Shown here piece by piece: positions 18,557-27,022 of a stretch of 64,000 nt of DNA (positions within the stretch are counted from its first letter, which is position 1; every line of letters starts with the position of its first letter). The stretch is taken from positions 1 to 64,000 of the forward strand of contig JAQGOG010000042.1 of the NCBI GenBank assembly GCA_028293765.1. The letters are read 5' to 3'. Made by a program: the position numbers and the translations under genes. The DNA comes from Gammaproteobacteria bacterium. Its GTDB lineage: Bacteria > Pseudomonadota > Gammaproteobacteria > Steroidobacterales > Steroidobacteraceae. Under the pieces are notes generated by a model, which saw only the letters and a program-made list of their open reading frames with translations, made no database searches and was not told the origin of the DNA.

Positions 18557-19449
18557 TTCTGCGCCTCGAGCTCGCGCCGCTGATAATGCTGGAACAGCAT
18601 GATCGGGATCACGAGCGCCAGCAGGATGAGAATCGCGACCGCGCTCGCCACGGGCCAGTCGCGGTTCTCGAAGAACTCATCGGACAAAACGCGGCCGATC
18701 ATGAGCTGGTCGCTACGACCCAGGAGTGAGGGCACCACGTACTCACCGACCGCGGGAATGAAGACCAGCAGCGAGCCGGCGACTATTCCGGCTGCCGACT
18801 GCGGCAGGGTGATGCGCAGGAACGCCGTGACCGGGTGCGCGCCCAGATCGGCGGCCGCTTCGAGCAGGGTGTTGTCGTGCTTCTCGAGATTCGCGTACAG
18901 CGGCAGGATCATGAACGGCAGGTAGGAATACACGATGCCGATGTACACCGCGAAATCCGTCTGCAGCAGCGGCAGCGGCTCGTGGATGAGACCGAGATAC
19001 ATGAGGATGTTGTTGATCACGCCGTTGTTCTTGAGGAGCCCGATCCACGCGTACACGCGTAGCAGGAACGAAGTCCAGAACGGCAACACGATCATCATCA
19101 GCAGCACATTGCGCCAGGTCGGTCCGGCGTGCGCGATCGCGTAGGCCATCGGGTAGCCGATCAGGAGACAGCAGAACGTCGAGACCGCCGCCACCTTGAG
19201 GGAGTACAGGTACGAGCTGATGTACAGCCGGTCGGTGAACAGAAAGGCGTAGTTGCCGAAATTCAGCTTCGGATGCGGCAGACCGTGGAGCCACTGCAAC
19301 AGCGGCGCGTACGGCGGCATGGCGAGCCGGACTTCCGAGAAGGAAATCTTGAAGACGATGATGAAAGGAACGAGGAAGAACAGGAGCAGCCACAGGAGAG
19401 GAATTCCTGCAACGAGCCGCCTGCCCGCATGATTGTCCAAGCGCTCCAC
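18553..19449 (-). CDS. potH: Putrescine ABC transporter permease PotH
   Basis: First inner-membrane permease of the putrescine importer; 298 residues, six helices. Diagnostic segments are PFIIVFKISFSEVRLAMPPY, LPFWTSFLLRVYAWIGLL, NNILMYLGLI, and the EAA loop LLEAAADLGAHPVTAFLRIT. The GTG start at 19449 follows the potG TAG with no gap. It has an unbroken operon relation with potG upstream and potI downstream. Confidence 0.95.
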   Translation of the reverse strand: MERLDNHAGRRLVAGIPLLWLLLFFLVPFIIVFKISFSEVRLAMPPYAPLLQWLHGLPHPKLNFGNYAFLFTDRLYISSYLYSLKVAAVSTFCCLLIGYPMAYAIAHAGPTWRNVLLMMIVLPFWTSFLLRVYAWIGLLKNNGVINNILMYLGLIHEPLPLLQTDFAVYIGIVYSYLPFMILPLYANLEKHDNTLLEAAADLGAHPVTAFLRITLPQSAAGIVAGSLLVFIPAVGEYVVPSLLGRSDQLMIGRVLSDEFFENRDWPVASAVAILILLALVIPIMLFQHYQRRELEAQK

Positions 19450-20592
19450 CTATTCCGTCAGCACGACCGGGCTCGACCCGTGCCAGGAGAGATACACCGT
19501 CTCGTTCCGAGTAATCCGATGCTCCGCATCCCGCATGATGTTGGGAAGCGTCACACGCACTATCTTTCTCGAATCAATTTGCACGTGGTAGATCGAGACG
19601 TCGCCCATGTAGGCAATTTCCTTCACTGTGCCCCGCACCACATTTTCCGGCGAGCCTTGCTCTTGATCCCGGCTGATGTTGATCTTTTCCGGTCTTAGTG
19701 CCGTCCACACCGTCGCACCGCGAGCGCAATTGACGCTGCGCTCTACGGCAACGACACAACCGAGCTCCTCGGACTGGATTCGTAGAGAGCCCGATGCCTC
19801 ATCCAGCACACGGCCCTCGAACATGTTGACTGATCCGATGAAATCGGCGACGAACTTTGTCGCGGGGGATTCATAGATTGCGGCGGGCGTGCCCACCTGC
19901 GCGATCTTCCCGTGGTTCATCACACCCATGCGTGAGGAGAGCGTCATTGCCTCCTCCTGGTCATGCGTGACCACGATGAACGTCACGCCGAGACGCTTTT
20001 GGATATTGATGAGCTCGAACTGCGTATTCTCGCGCAGCTTCCTGTCGAGGGCCGCGAGCGGTTCATCGAGCAGCAGCAGTTTTGGCCGCTTCACCAGCGC
20101 ACGCGCAAGTGCTACGCGCTGCCGCTGGCCGCCCGAGAGTTGATGCGGCCTGCGCGCCAGGAACGAGCTCATCTTGACGATCTCGAGAATCTCGCCCACC
20201 CGCCTCTTGATCTCCTGCCGGCCGAGCTTCTCCTGCTCGAGCCCGAAGGCGACGTTCTTCTCGACGGTCATGTGCGGAAAGAGCGCGTACGACTGGAACA
20301 TCATGTTGACGCGCCGGTCGTACGGCGGGATGGTGCTCATGTCCTGGCCGTCGATGTGGATCTTCCCGGCCGTGGGCGTTTCGAAGCCCGCGAGCATTCT
20401 CAACAGGGTCGTTTTGCCGGAGCCGGACCCGCCCAGGAGGCAGAAGATCTCGCCGCGATAAACGTCGAGCGATACGCTGTCCACAGCGGCGAAATCACCG
20501 AACTTCTTGGTGACGTTCTCGATGCGAACGTAGGCCTCGCCCTGCTCGCGGCTAGTGGGTACCGGGGTGTCCACCTGAAATTGCGCGCTCAC
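19450..20592 (-). CDS. potG: Putrescine ABC transporter ATPase PotG
   Basis: ATP-binding subunit that drives putrescine import. From the GTG at 20592, which overlaps the potF stop as GTGA, the protein has 380 residues (E. coli PotG 377). It shows Walker A GGSGSGKTT (about 51-59), the Q-loop MMFQSYALFPHMTV, the signature LSGGQRQRVALARAL, Walker B LLLLDEPLAALD, and H-loop VTHDQEEAM. A C-terminal TOBE-like regulatory domain (WTALRPEKINIS) follows. The frame is open far upstream to 21291, but that part lies over potF and is not coding. Confidence 0.96.
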   Translation of the reverse strand: MSAQFQVDTPVPTSREQGEAYVRIENVTKKFGDFAAVDSVSLDVYRGEIFCLLGGSGSGKTTLLRMLAGFETPTAGKIHIDGQDMSTIPPYDRRVNMMFQSYALFPHMTVEKNVAFGLEQEKLGRQEIKRRVGEILEIVKMSSFLARRPHQLSGGQRQRVALARALVKRPKLLLLDEPLAALDRKLRENTQFELINIQKRLGVTFIVVTHDQEEAMTLSSRMGVMNHGKIAQVGTPAAIYESPATKFVADFIGSVNMFEGRVLDEASGSLRIQSEELGCVVAVERSVNCARGATVWTALRPEKINISRDQEQGSPENVVRGTVKEIAYMGDVSIYHVQIDSRKIVRVTLPNIMRDAEHRITRNETVYLSWHGSSPVVLTE

Positions 20593-21752
20593 TTGCCGGT
20601 CTTGAACCGGGTCCAGGTCCGCGTGAGCAGACGAGTGTATTCCGGCGACCTCGTAGGTTCGGGGTGCAGCTTCGCCTGCACTTGCGGAGGAGGATAGATG
20701 CCGGGATCGTTCTTCACGGCATCGCTGAGCTGCGCCGAGGGCAGATCGCCGTTCGCGTATTTGATGAAGTTCGAGTTTCTGGCGGCGACTTCCGGTCGCA
20801 ACAGGTAGTCGATGAACAAGTGGCCGTTCTTCGGATGCGGCGCATCCGCAGGTATGGCAAGCGTGTCGAAGTTGCTTACCCCGCCTTCCCGCGGAATGTT
20901 GTAGGCGACATCGATCCCCTTGCCGGCATCCCTGGCGCGATCGTGCGCCTGCTTCACGTCGCCGGACCAGCCCAGCGCGAGACAGATCTCGCCATTCGCG
21001 AGGTCGTCTATGTAGCGCGAGGAGTGCACGTAGCGTACGTACGGACGGATCGCCATGAGCACCTTCTCGGCCGCCTGCAGGTCGGTGGGGGAGTCGCTGT
21101 TGGGATCCTTGCCCAGAAAGACCATGACGGTCGCTATGACTTCGGAGGGCGCATCGAGCAGCGACACGCCGCAATCGGCAAACTTCGCGATCACGGTCGG
21201 GTCGTAGAACATCCGCCAGCTGTCGACCGGCGCGTCCGGCATGCGCTGCTTGATTTTCGCGGTGTCGTAGCCGGGACCGGATGTGATCCACATGTAGGTC
21301 ACGCTGTAGGCGTTGCCCGGATCGTACTGCGCCTCGTTCCGGGCGATCTGCGGGTCGAGATTCCTGAGGTTAGGCAGCAGTGCCTTGTCGAGCTTCTGGT
21401 AGACCCCGGCCTGTATCTGGCGCGCGAGGAAGGGGCCCGACGGCGCTACGACGTCGTAGTTCGTGTGCCCGGTGAGGAGCTTCGTCTCGAGCACCTCGTT
21501 CGAGTCGAAGACGTCGTAGTTGACCTTGATGCCGTATTCCTTCTGGAAATCGGCGATCACGGCCGGCTCGATGTAGTCCGACCAGTTGTAGACGTTGACG
21601 ACTTTTTCGCTATCAGTCGGCGCGCCCGAGGCCGTAGCGCCGGCCGTCGGCGTCTCGGTGTCATCGGTTGGGGATTTCGAACTGCCGGAACATCCGGCGA
21701 ACAGGGCGGCGAGTGCCGCGCCTATGCAAAAGGAGCGCAGAGCAATACTCAT
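20589..21752 (-). CDS. potF: Putrescine-binding protein PotF, predicted lipoprotein
   Basis: Substrate-binding component of the importer. The 387-residue protein from ATG 21752 (AGAGG in front) has a lipoprotein signal with the lipobox LFAGC (Cys at about residue 21), then a Ser/Thr/Pro linker. The mature domain opens VVNVYNWSDYIEP and includes FDSNEVLETKLLTG, DVVAPSGPFLARQ, WITSGPGYD and LGWSGDVKQA, all typical of PotF/PotD. E. coli PotF is a soluble periplasmic protein, so lipid anchoring is a difference. It is first of the pot genes, 96 bases after puuA. Confidence 0.94.
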   Translation of the reverse strand: MSIALRSFCIGAALAALFAGCSGSSKSPTDDTETPTAGATASGAPTDSEKVVNVYNWSDYIEPAVIADFQKEYGIKVNYDVFDSNEVLETKLLTGHTNYDVVAPSGPFLARQIQAGVYQKLDKALLPNLRNLDPQIARNEAQYDPGNAYSVTYMWITSGPGYDTAKIKQRMPDAPVDSWRMFYDPTVIAKFADCGVSLLDAPSEVIATVMVFLGKDPNSDSPTDLQAAEKVLMAIRPYVRYVHSSRYIDDLANGEICLALGWSGDVKQAHDRARDAGKGIDVAYNIPREGGVSNFDTLAIPADAPHPKNGHLFIDYLLRPEVAARNSNFIKYANGDLPSAQLSDAVKNDPGIYPPPQVQAKLHPEPTRSPEYTRLLTRTWTRFKTGK

Positions 21753-21815
21753 GAAGCCTCTTTGACGAACCGCGCAGACCGGCGAAGGTACAAGCGATGC
21801 GAGCCGCACCGGCCG

Positions 21816-21838
21816 GCAGGCTTAATATAACAGCCTGC
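21816..21838 (-). other. Stem-loop between puuA and potF
   Basis: GCAGGC and GCCTGC pair around an 11-base AT-rich loop (21822-21832) in the 96-base puuA-potF gap. With no U-tract it could be an RNA processing or stability element that sets different levels for enzymes and transporter, or chance. Confidence 0.3.
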
Positions 21839-21848
21839 GTGACCGCGG

Positions 21849-23189
21849 CTAGACGTTCAAAAGCAGATGCTCCCGCTCCCAGGAGCTGATCACCTGCAGG
21901 AATACCTCGTACTCGGCCTCTTTGACGATCGTGAACGCCGAGACGAACTGGTCGCCCAGCAGCTTCACCAGAGGCTCGCTTTCCTTGAGCTTGCGCAGCG
22001 CTTCGTCCAGCGAGCGCGGCAGGCCGAACGGAAGATCGTGCGCACTGCCGGTGATCGGGTCGCTCGGCTGCAAGCCCTCGACCATGCCCAGGTAGCCGCA
22101 GGCAAGGGAGGCGGCAATGGCAATGTACGGATTGGCGTCCGCCCCGCCGACGCGATTCTCCACGCGGCGCGCTTCCGGGTCCGACATCGGCACGCGCAGA
22201 CCCGCGGTGCGGTTGTCGTAACCCCAATGGACATTGATCGGCGCGGACAGATACCGGGTGAGCCGGCGATAAGAATTCACGTTCGCGCAGAACAGCGCCA
22301 TCGCGGCGGGCATGTACTTCTGCAGTCCACCGATATGGGAAAAGAACAGCTGTGAAGGCGTCCCATCCGAATTGCTGAAGATGTTCTTGCGCGTCTTGAT
22401 GTCGACGACACTCTGGTGGATGTGCATGGCGCTGCCCGGCTCCTTGGCATGGGGCTTCGCCATGAACGTCGCATAGATCTTGTGGCGCAGCGCCGCTTCG
22501 CGGGCCGTGCGCTTGAAGAGGAAGGCCTGGTCCGCGAGATCGAGGGGATAGCCGTGGATCAGATTGATCTCCATCTGCGCCGGGCCGTCCTCATGGATCA
22601 GCGTGTCGATCTCGATCTCCTGGTCCTCGCAGAACTGGTAGATGTCGTCGAACAGGGGATCGAACTCGTTGACCGCGGCAATGCTGTAAGACTGCCGCCC
22701 GGGCTCGGCGCGGCCTGAACGGCCTACCGGGGGCTTGAGAGGGTAATCGGCGTCCTTGTTCTGCTCGATGAGGTAGAACTCGAGCTCGGGGGCGACCACG
22801 GGCTCCCAGCCTCGCTGCGCGTACAGCTCGAGAACATTGCGCAGTACGTGCCGCGGGGCCATCGCGACCCGGCGGCCGTCCGAATAGAAGCAGTCATGGA
22901 TGACCTGTGCCGTGGGCTCGGCCGCCCAGGGCACACGGCGGACCGTTTTCGGATCCGCCTTGAGGACGATGTCGATTTCGGCCGGGCTCATGGCATCGCC
23001 AGGCTCCGGTGGATAGTCGCCGGTGACGGTCTGCAGGAAGACACTCTCTGGCAGCCGCATACCGCCGTCTTCCGCGAATTTCTCGGCGGGCATGATCTTG
23101 CCGCGAGCAATGCCGGCCATGTCGGGAATGATGGCCTCCACCTCGGAGATGCCGTGGTCGCGGAAAAACTGCCGGATCTCACTCACCAT
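21849..23189 (-). CDS. puuA: Gamma-glutamylputrescine synthetase (glutamine synthetase family)
   Basis: Ligates glutamate to putrescine with ATP, the first step of the gamma-glutamyl pathway. From ATG 23189 (AAAGGG 7 bases upstream) it has 446 residues. The family blocks are the DMAGIARGKIMP N-domain, VVAPELEFYLIEQ, EDGPAQMEINL, the metal/ATP HATFMAKP-like segment (YATFMAKPHAKEPGSAMHIH), NVNSYRRL, and RVENRVGGADANPY. An in-frame GTG at 23288 overlaps the puuD stop (GTGA) and would give 479 residues, close to E. coli PuuA (472); both starts are possible. Neighbours puuD, potF-I and puuB fit the PuuA role over ordinary GlnA. Confidence 0.9.
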   Translation of the reverse strand: MVSEIRQFFRDHGISEVEAIIPDMAGIARGKIMPAEKFAEDGGMRLPESVFLQTVTGDYPPEPGDAMSPAEIDIVLKADPKTVRRVPWAAEPTAQVIHDCFYSDGRRVAMAPRHVLRNVLELYAQRGWEPVVAPELEFYLIEQNKDADYPLKPPVGRSGRAEPGRQSYSIAAVNEFDPLFDDIYQFCEDQEIEIDTLIHEDGPAQMEINLIHGYPLDLADQAFLFKRTAREAALRHKIYATFMAKPHAKEPGSAMHIHQSVVDIKTRKNIFSNSDGTPSQLFFSHIGGLQKYMPAAMALFCANVNSYRRLTRYLSAPINVHWGYDNRTAGLRVPMSDPEARRVENRVGGADANPYIAIAASLACGYLGMVEGLQPSDPITGSAHDLPFGLPRSLDEALRKLKESEPLVKLLGDQFVSAFTIVKEAEYEVFLQVISSWEREHLLLNV

Positions 23190-23284
23190 ACCAATACCCT
23201 TTTCATATTGTCCGATTCTCGAAAGTCGCCCGGGCGCCTCGCCTGCGGCGCTTGCGACCCGTTCACGAAAGGCATCGCTCTCGC

Positions 23285-24040
23285 TCACTTCGCCTGCGCG
23301 CGCTCGCGGCTCGCTGCCCCGAAGGCCGCGAACAGCGCTCGGGAGAACGGATTACTCATTACTTTCCACTCGGGATGCCATTGCACGGCGACCGCAAAGC
23401 GCGCCGCATCCTTGACCCGGAACCCTTCGACGAGCCCGTCGGGGGCCCGCGCTTCGATCGCGAGCGCCGGGCCCAGTCGCGCCACTCCCTGCCAGTGAAG
23501 GGAATTGACGTGAATCCGATCCGTAGCAGCCAGCGACCGTAACAGGCCGCCGGGCTCCAGAATCACCTCGTGCGCCGGGCCGTATTGCACGTCCAAAGGC
23601 AGAGATTCGTCATCACGATGGTCCAGATGGCCGGCCACTTCATGCACCCGCTGGTGCAATGTCCCGCCGAAGGCGACGTTCAGTTCCTGGAATCCGCGGC
23701 AGACCCCCAGCACGGGGATGCCCGCTTGCACCGCCTTTCGAATCAGAGGCAGGGTCGTGGCGTCGCGGGCGGCATCATGAAGGGTCCCCGCTACGCTCGG
23801 GGTACCGTCATAGTGATGCGGCTCGACGTTCGACGGGCTGCCAGGGAAAAGGATGCCGTCCACCCGCAAAAGAAGGTCGTCGAGGCACAGCTCCTCCGCC
23901 AGGGACGGGATGAGCAGCGGAAGGGCATCGGCAGCCTCCAGCACGGCGCGGGCGTACTTCTCGCCGACCATGTGAAAAGGGTGCGGGCCGACCATGCGGC
24001 GATCGGCGGGAATTCCAATGACTGGGCGGGCGGATGCCAT
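23285..24040 (-). CDS. puuD: Gamma-glutamyl-GABA hydrolase (class I amidotransferase-like)
   Basis: Releases GABA from gamma-glutamyl-GABA, the last Puu step. 251 residues with PVIGIPADRR at the start, the nucleophile in LGVCRGFQELNVAFGG (Cys about 119), HVNSLHWQG, and the catalytic His/Glu in VAVQWHPEWK. This is the peptidase C26 pattern. It is the promoter-proximal gene of the minus-strand operon. A candidate operator (24059-24074) lies 19 bases upstream of the ATG. Confidence 0.93.
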   Translation of the reverse strand: MASARPVIGIPADRRMVGPHPFHMVGEKYARAVLEAADALPLLIPSLAEELCLDDLLLRVDGILFPGSPSNVEPHHYDGTPSVAGTLHDAARDATTLPLIRKAVQAGIPVLGVCRGFQELNVAFGGTLHQRVHEVAGHLDHRDDESLPLDVQYGPAHEVILEPGGLLRSLAATDRIHVNSLHWQGVARLGPALAIEARAPDGLVEGFRVKDAARFAVAVQWHPEWKVMSNPFSRALFAAFGAASRERAQAK

Positions 24041-24058
24041 GACGAGCTACCGGACGGT

Positions 24059-24074
24059 GTTTAGTATTTTAAAC
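24059..24074. promoter_or_regulatory. Candidate PuuR operator, puuD side
   Basis: GTTTAGTATTTTAAAC has perfect 5-bp inverted arms (GTTTA/TAAAC) in an otherwise GC-rich region. It resembles two other sites, at 24269-24284 and 31619-31634, all in front of putrescine genes. It sits 19 bases before puuD. Binding by the PuuR encoded at 31067-31615 is inferred. Confidence 0.55.
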
Positions 24075-24268
24075 AACGCCGCCGGCGAATTCTCCAAAGA
24101 TGCCGCTATTAGACCACAGCTCGGGGGTCGGAATCTGCCCGTTGCGCACCGGATCGCCCCGCATAGAATGGCTGCTGCAAGGCCTCCAGCGGCCTCCCCA
24201 AAAGGAGGAATTGCCGATCTTGTGAGCCGGTCGCTATTCTTCGCGTGGCACCGGCCGGCCTGGCGGCG

Positions 24269-24284
24269 TCAAAATATCCTAAAC
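24269..24284. promoter_or_regulatory. Candidate PuuR operator, puuB side
   Basis: On the minus strand this reads GTTTAGGATATTTTGA, matching the puuD-side site in the GTTTAG, AT and TT positions. One arm is degenerate. It lies 24 bases before the puuB ATG, where it would cover promoter or leader. Confidence 0.45.
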
Positions 24285-24308
24285 ACCTAGATCCCAGGAC
24301 TCAAGGCC

Positions 24309-25628
24309 ATGGGACGCCTCCCGCATATCGATTCTTACTACGCTGCGTCCGCTCACGCGGCCCCGCATCGCCCGGCGCTCGACACCTCGGTCGACTGCGA
24401 CGTCTGCGTTGTCGGCGGAGGCATTGCCGGCTGCTCGGCGGCGCTACATCTTGCCGAGCGTGGCTACAGCGTCGTGCTTCTCGAAGAGCACAGCATCGGC
24501 TGGGGAGCCTCGGGACGCAGCGGGGCCCAGGCAATCCATGGCGTCGCTTCCGGTCAGACCAAACTCGAGCGCCTCATTGGGGCGGAAGCGGCACGCGCGG
24601 TTTGGGACGTCTCGGTCGAAGGCCTTGCGCTCATCAAAGAGCTCATCGCCCGACATCACATCGATTGCGACTGGGTCGACGGCTATATGCTAGCGGCCAT
24701 CAAGAAACGCCACGAGCGCGAATTGCATGCCGAGCTGGATGAGTTGCAGCAAAAGCTGGGCTACGCGAGTGCGCGTTATGTGCCGTGCCCGGAAGTGCGC
24801 TCGCTGCTGGCCACGCAGCGTTACATTGGCGCGCTTTACGATTCCAACAGCGGCCACCTTCACCCGCTCAACTACACACTGGGACTGGCGGCGGCGGCTG
24901 AACGTGCCGGTGTGCGGATCTTCGAGGGGACCCGCGCAGCTGGGTTCAGGCAATCCGCCGGCTCAATGACCCTTCCGGCTTCCGTGCGCGGCACGGGCTC
25001 CGTTCGGATCCGCACTCGCCGCGGCGAGGTACGCGCCCGCCAGCTCGTTCTGTGCGGCAACGTGTATCTCGGCGACGCTGCTCCGTCTCTGGCTGCCAAA
25101 ATCATGGCAGTGGCCACCTACATCGTCGCCACGGAGCCTCTCGGCCAGGAGCGGGCGCGGCAGCTGATCGCCAACAACGCCGCTGTCAGCGACATGAACT
25201 GGGTGTTGGATTATTTCAGGCTGTCGGCCGATCGCCGGCTGCTCTTCGGAGGGCGGGTCAACTACTCCGGCCTCGCCTCATTCGATGTGCCGGCCGCGAC
25301 GCGCGCCCGCATGCTCCAGGTCTTTCCGCAACTCGCGGGCGTGCGCATCGAGTACTCCTGGGGCGGCCACGTCGACCTCACTATGAACCGGGCGCCGCAC
25401 TTCGGCCGCCTCGCGTCCAACATCTACTTCCTGCAAGGCTTCTCCGGCCACGGCATCGCCCTGACCGGCATCGCCGGCAAACTCGTGGCCCTCGCCATCG
25501 CCGGTACCGCCGAACGCTTCGACGTGTTCGCGAAAATTCCTCACCGCGAATTCCCCGGCGGCGCAGCACTGCGCCGCCCCGCCCTCGTACTCGCGATGCT
25601 GTACTACCGACTGCAGGACATGTTGTAG
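24309..25628 (+). CDS. puuB: Gamma-glutamylputrescine oxidase (FAD-dependent)
   Basis: Oxidises gamma-glutamylputrescine to the aldehyde, releasing ammonia and hydrogen peroxide. The 439-residue DAO-type flavoprotein has an N-terminal SYYAASAH segment, the dinucleotide-binding CVVGGGIAGCSAALHLAERG (about 37-56), and SIGWGASGRSGAQ. Further on are YDSNSGHLHPLNYTLGLA, DYFRLSADRRLLFGGR and the C-terminal FLQGFSGHGIALTGIAGK. These are the usual PuuB landmarks. It is transcribed divergently from puuD, with two candidate operators in the 268-base gap. Confidence 0.93.
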   Translation: MGRLPHIDSYYAASAHAAPHRPALDTSVDCDVCVVGGGIAGCSAALHLAERGYSVVLLEEHSIGWGASGRSGAQAIHGVASGQTKLERLIGAEAARAVWDVSVEGLALIKELIARHHIDCDWVDGYMLAAIKKRHERELHAELDELQQKLGYASARYVPCPEVRSLLATQRYIGALYDSNSGHLHPLNYTLGLAAAAERAGVRIFEGTRAAGFRQSAGSMTLPASVRGTGSVRIRTRRGEVRARQLVLCGNVYLGDAAPSLAAKIMAVATYIVATEPLGQERARQLIANNAAVSDMNWVLDYFRLSADRRLLFGGRVNYSGLASFDVPAATRARMLQVFPQLAGVRIEYSWGGHVDLTMNRAPHFGRLASNIYFLQGFSGHGIALTGIAGKLVALAIAGTAERFDVFAKIPHREFPGGAALRRPALVLAMLYYRLQDML

Positions 25629-25632
25629 AGGC

Positions 25633-25661
25633 ATCCGGTCGGCGGGAACCCCCGACCGGAT
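25633..25661. terminator. Terminator between convergent puuB and asd
   Basis: ATCCGGTCGG and CCGACCGGAT form a 10-bp perfect stem with an inner GGG/CCC. On the plus strand it is followed by a short T-stretch (ATTTGG). It lies directly after the puuB stop and 27 bases beyond the asd stop, so it can serve both. Confidence 0.6.
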
Positions 25662-25688
25662 TTGGTCAACATTCAAAAAAGAACGCGC

Positions 25689-26720
25689 TTACTTCAGCAG
25701 CAGTTCCGCGATCTGCACGGCGTTGAGGGCCGCGCCCTTGAGGAGTTGGTCGCCTGCGACGAACAGGGCGATGGAGCGGCCGCTCGGGTCGCTGATGTCC
25801 TGGCGGACGCGGCCGACGAGGATGGGGTCCTGACCGGAGGCGTCCTTGGGCATGGGGAAGTAGTTGCGCTCCGGGTCGTCGACGAGCTTTACGCCGGCGG
25901 CGGTCTTGAGCATCTCAGTGACTTGTGCCGGAGTGATGGGCCGCTCGCATTCGAAGTTGATGGCGATGCTGTGTGCCCGCAGCACCGGCACACGGACGCA
26001 GGTCGCGGTCACGCGGATCGATGCATCGCCGAAGATCTTGTGCGTCTCGCGGATGACCTTGATCTCTTCCTCGTTGTAGCCGTTCGTCGGATCGACCTTC
26101 GAATTGTGGCTGAACAGATTGAACGCGTAGGGGTGCGGTAGAACCGTGTTCTCGTACGGCCGGCCTTCGAGGTGTGCGCGCGTGGACTCGCGCAGTTCCT
26201 CCATGGCGGCGGCACCGGCGCCGGAGGCGGCCTGGTAGGTCGCCACGATCATCCGCTGTATGCGGTTCACCTGATGAATCGGCCAGAGCGGCGTGATGGA
26301 AATGATCGTCGAGCAGTTGGGGTTGGCGATGATTCCCTTGTGCTCCCGAACGGCTTGCGGATTGATCTCCGGCACCACGAGCGGAACGTCGGCGTCCATG
26401 CGGAACGCGGACGAGTTGTCGACCACGACGGCACCCTGCCGGACCGCGATGGGAGCAAAGCGCTTCGACTGGCTGCCGCCCGCCGAGAACAGTGCTATGT
26501 CGACACCCGTGAAACTGTCCTCCGTCAATTCCTCGACCGCCACGGGCTTCCCGCGGAAGAGCAGCGTCCTGCCGGCCGAGCGCGCGGAAGCGAACAGCTT
26601 CAACGTGGAGAGCGGGAAACGCCGCTGCTCCAGACAGTGCAGCAACTCGACGCCAACCGCGCCGGTGGCCCCAACGACCGCCACCACGGGCGCCGACGAG
26701 GAAGGACGACCAGATTGCAT
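25689..26720 (-). CDS. asd: Aspartate-semialdehyde dehydrogenase
   Basis: Reduces aspartyl phosphate to aspartate semialdehyde, the branch point to lysine, diaminopimelate, threonine and methionine. The 343-residue enzyme has the NADP loop VAVVGATGAVG (13-23), SAGGSQSKRFAP, the active-site Cys136 in IANPNCSTI, the QAASGAGAAAMEEL block, and RVPVLRAHS with the catalytic His. It is the shorter Asd type of Gram-positives and many proteobacteria. It is preceded by a long leader region with a terminator and a tiny ORF (see 26891-27022). Confidence 0.96.
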   Translation of the reverse strand: MQSGRPSSSAPVVAVVGATGAVGVELLHCLEQRRFPLSTLKLFASARSAGRTLLFRGKPVAVEELTEDSFTGVDIALFSAGGSQSKRFAPIAVRQGAVVVDNSSAFRMDADVPLVVPEINPQAVREHKGIIANPNCSTIISITPLWPIHQVNRIQRMIVATYQAASGAGAAAMEELRESTRAHLEGRPYENTVLPHPYAFNLFSHNSKVDPTNGYNEEEIKVIRETHKIFGDASIRVTATCVRVPVLRAHSIAINFECERPITPAQVTEMLKTAAGVKLVDDPERNYFPMPKDASGQDPILVGRVRQDISDPSGRSIALFVAGDQLLKGAALNAVQIAELLLK

Positions 26721-26890
26721 GCTCTATCTCCCCAAAATACCGCTCTAAACAAACCGCCCTATCGCCCAACCGGCCCGCTTTTCGCCGGCAAAAACCACGC
26801 TTTTTGCCCGGGGCGCGCAGCCGGCGGGCCACATCAATTCCCAGGCGCGCTCGCTGCAAGCGCCAGCGGCGCTTTCAGCCAATGAAAAAA

Positions 26891-26915
26891 GGCCCCGCCG
26901 GTTACCGGCGGGGCC
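26891..26915. terminator. Strong intrinsic terminator upstream of asd
   Basis: GGCCCCGCCGG and CCGGCGGGGCC form an 11-bp perfect GC-rich stem with a 3-base loop. On the minus strand it is followed by a run of six T, on the plus strand by TTTT. It is the best terminator in the window. It lies 30 bases after the stop of the 25-codon ORF and 170 bases before asd. It therefore either ends that small transcript (and rlmKL readthrough) or acts as an attenuator for asd. Confidence 0.85.
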
Positions 26916-26944
26916 TTTTGGATTCGCTGCTACTCGACGGACGA

Positions 26945-27022
26945 TCAGCGCGCGAAGTCCTCCAGAGCCCCACCGCTGGGCTTCTTGAGGATGATCGTGC
27001 GCGTTTTCATCGAGCGGGACAT
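26945..27022 (-). CDS. Candidate small protein or leader peptide, 25 residues
   Basis: ATG 27022 to TGA 26945 reads MSRSMKTRTIILKKPSGG and then ALEDFAR. Nearly every codon ends in G or C (AAG AAG CCC AGC, CTG GAG GAC TTC GCG CGC), the same bias as real genes here. AAGGT lies about 11 bases before the ATG, and an internal ATG (27010) would give 21 residues. A strong terminator follows within 30 bases. It has no membrane segment; the first half is very basic. Met, Thr, Ile and Lys codons, the end products of the aspartate pathway, occupy the centre, so a leader peptide for asd is possible. No family recognised. Confidence 0.5.
   Translation of the reverse strand: MSRSMKTRTIILKKPSGGALEDFAR

Noticed and set aside
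20593-21291. Upstream extension of the potG frame, giving a 613-residue ATPase
   Set aside because: The extension lies entirely over potF and reads as Arg/His-rich noise; the GTG at 20592 gives the normal PotG length.
26735-26751. CAAAATA and CTAAAC words near the asd start, considered as a fourth PuuR site
   Set aside because: The spacing is three bases longer than in the other sites and asd is not a putrescine gene.
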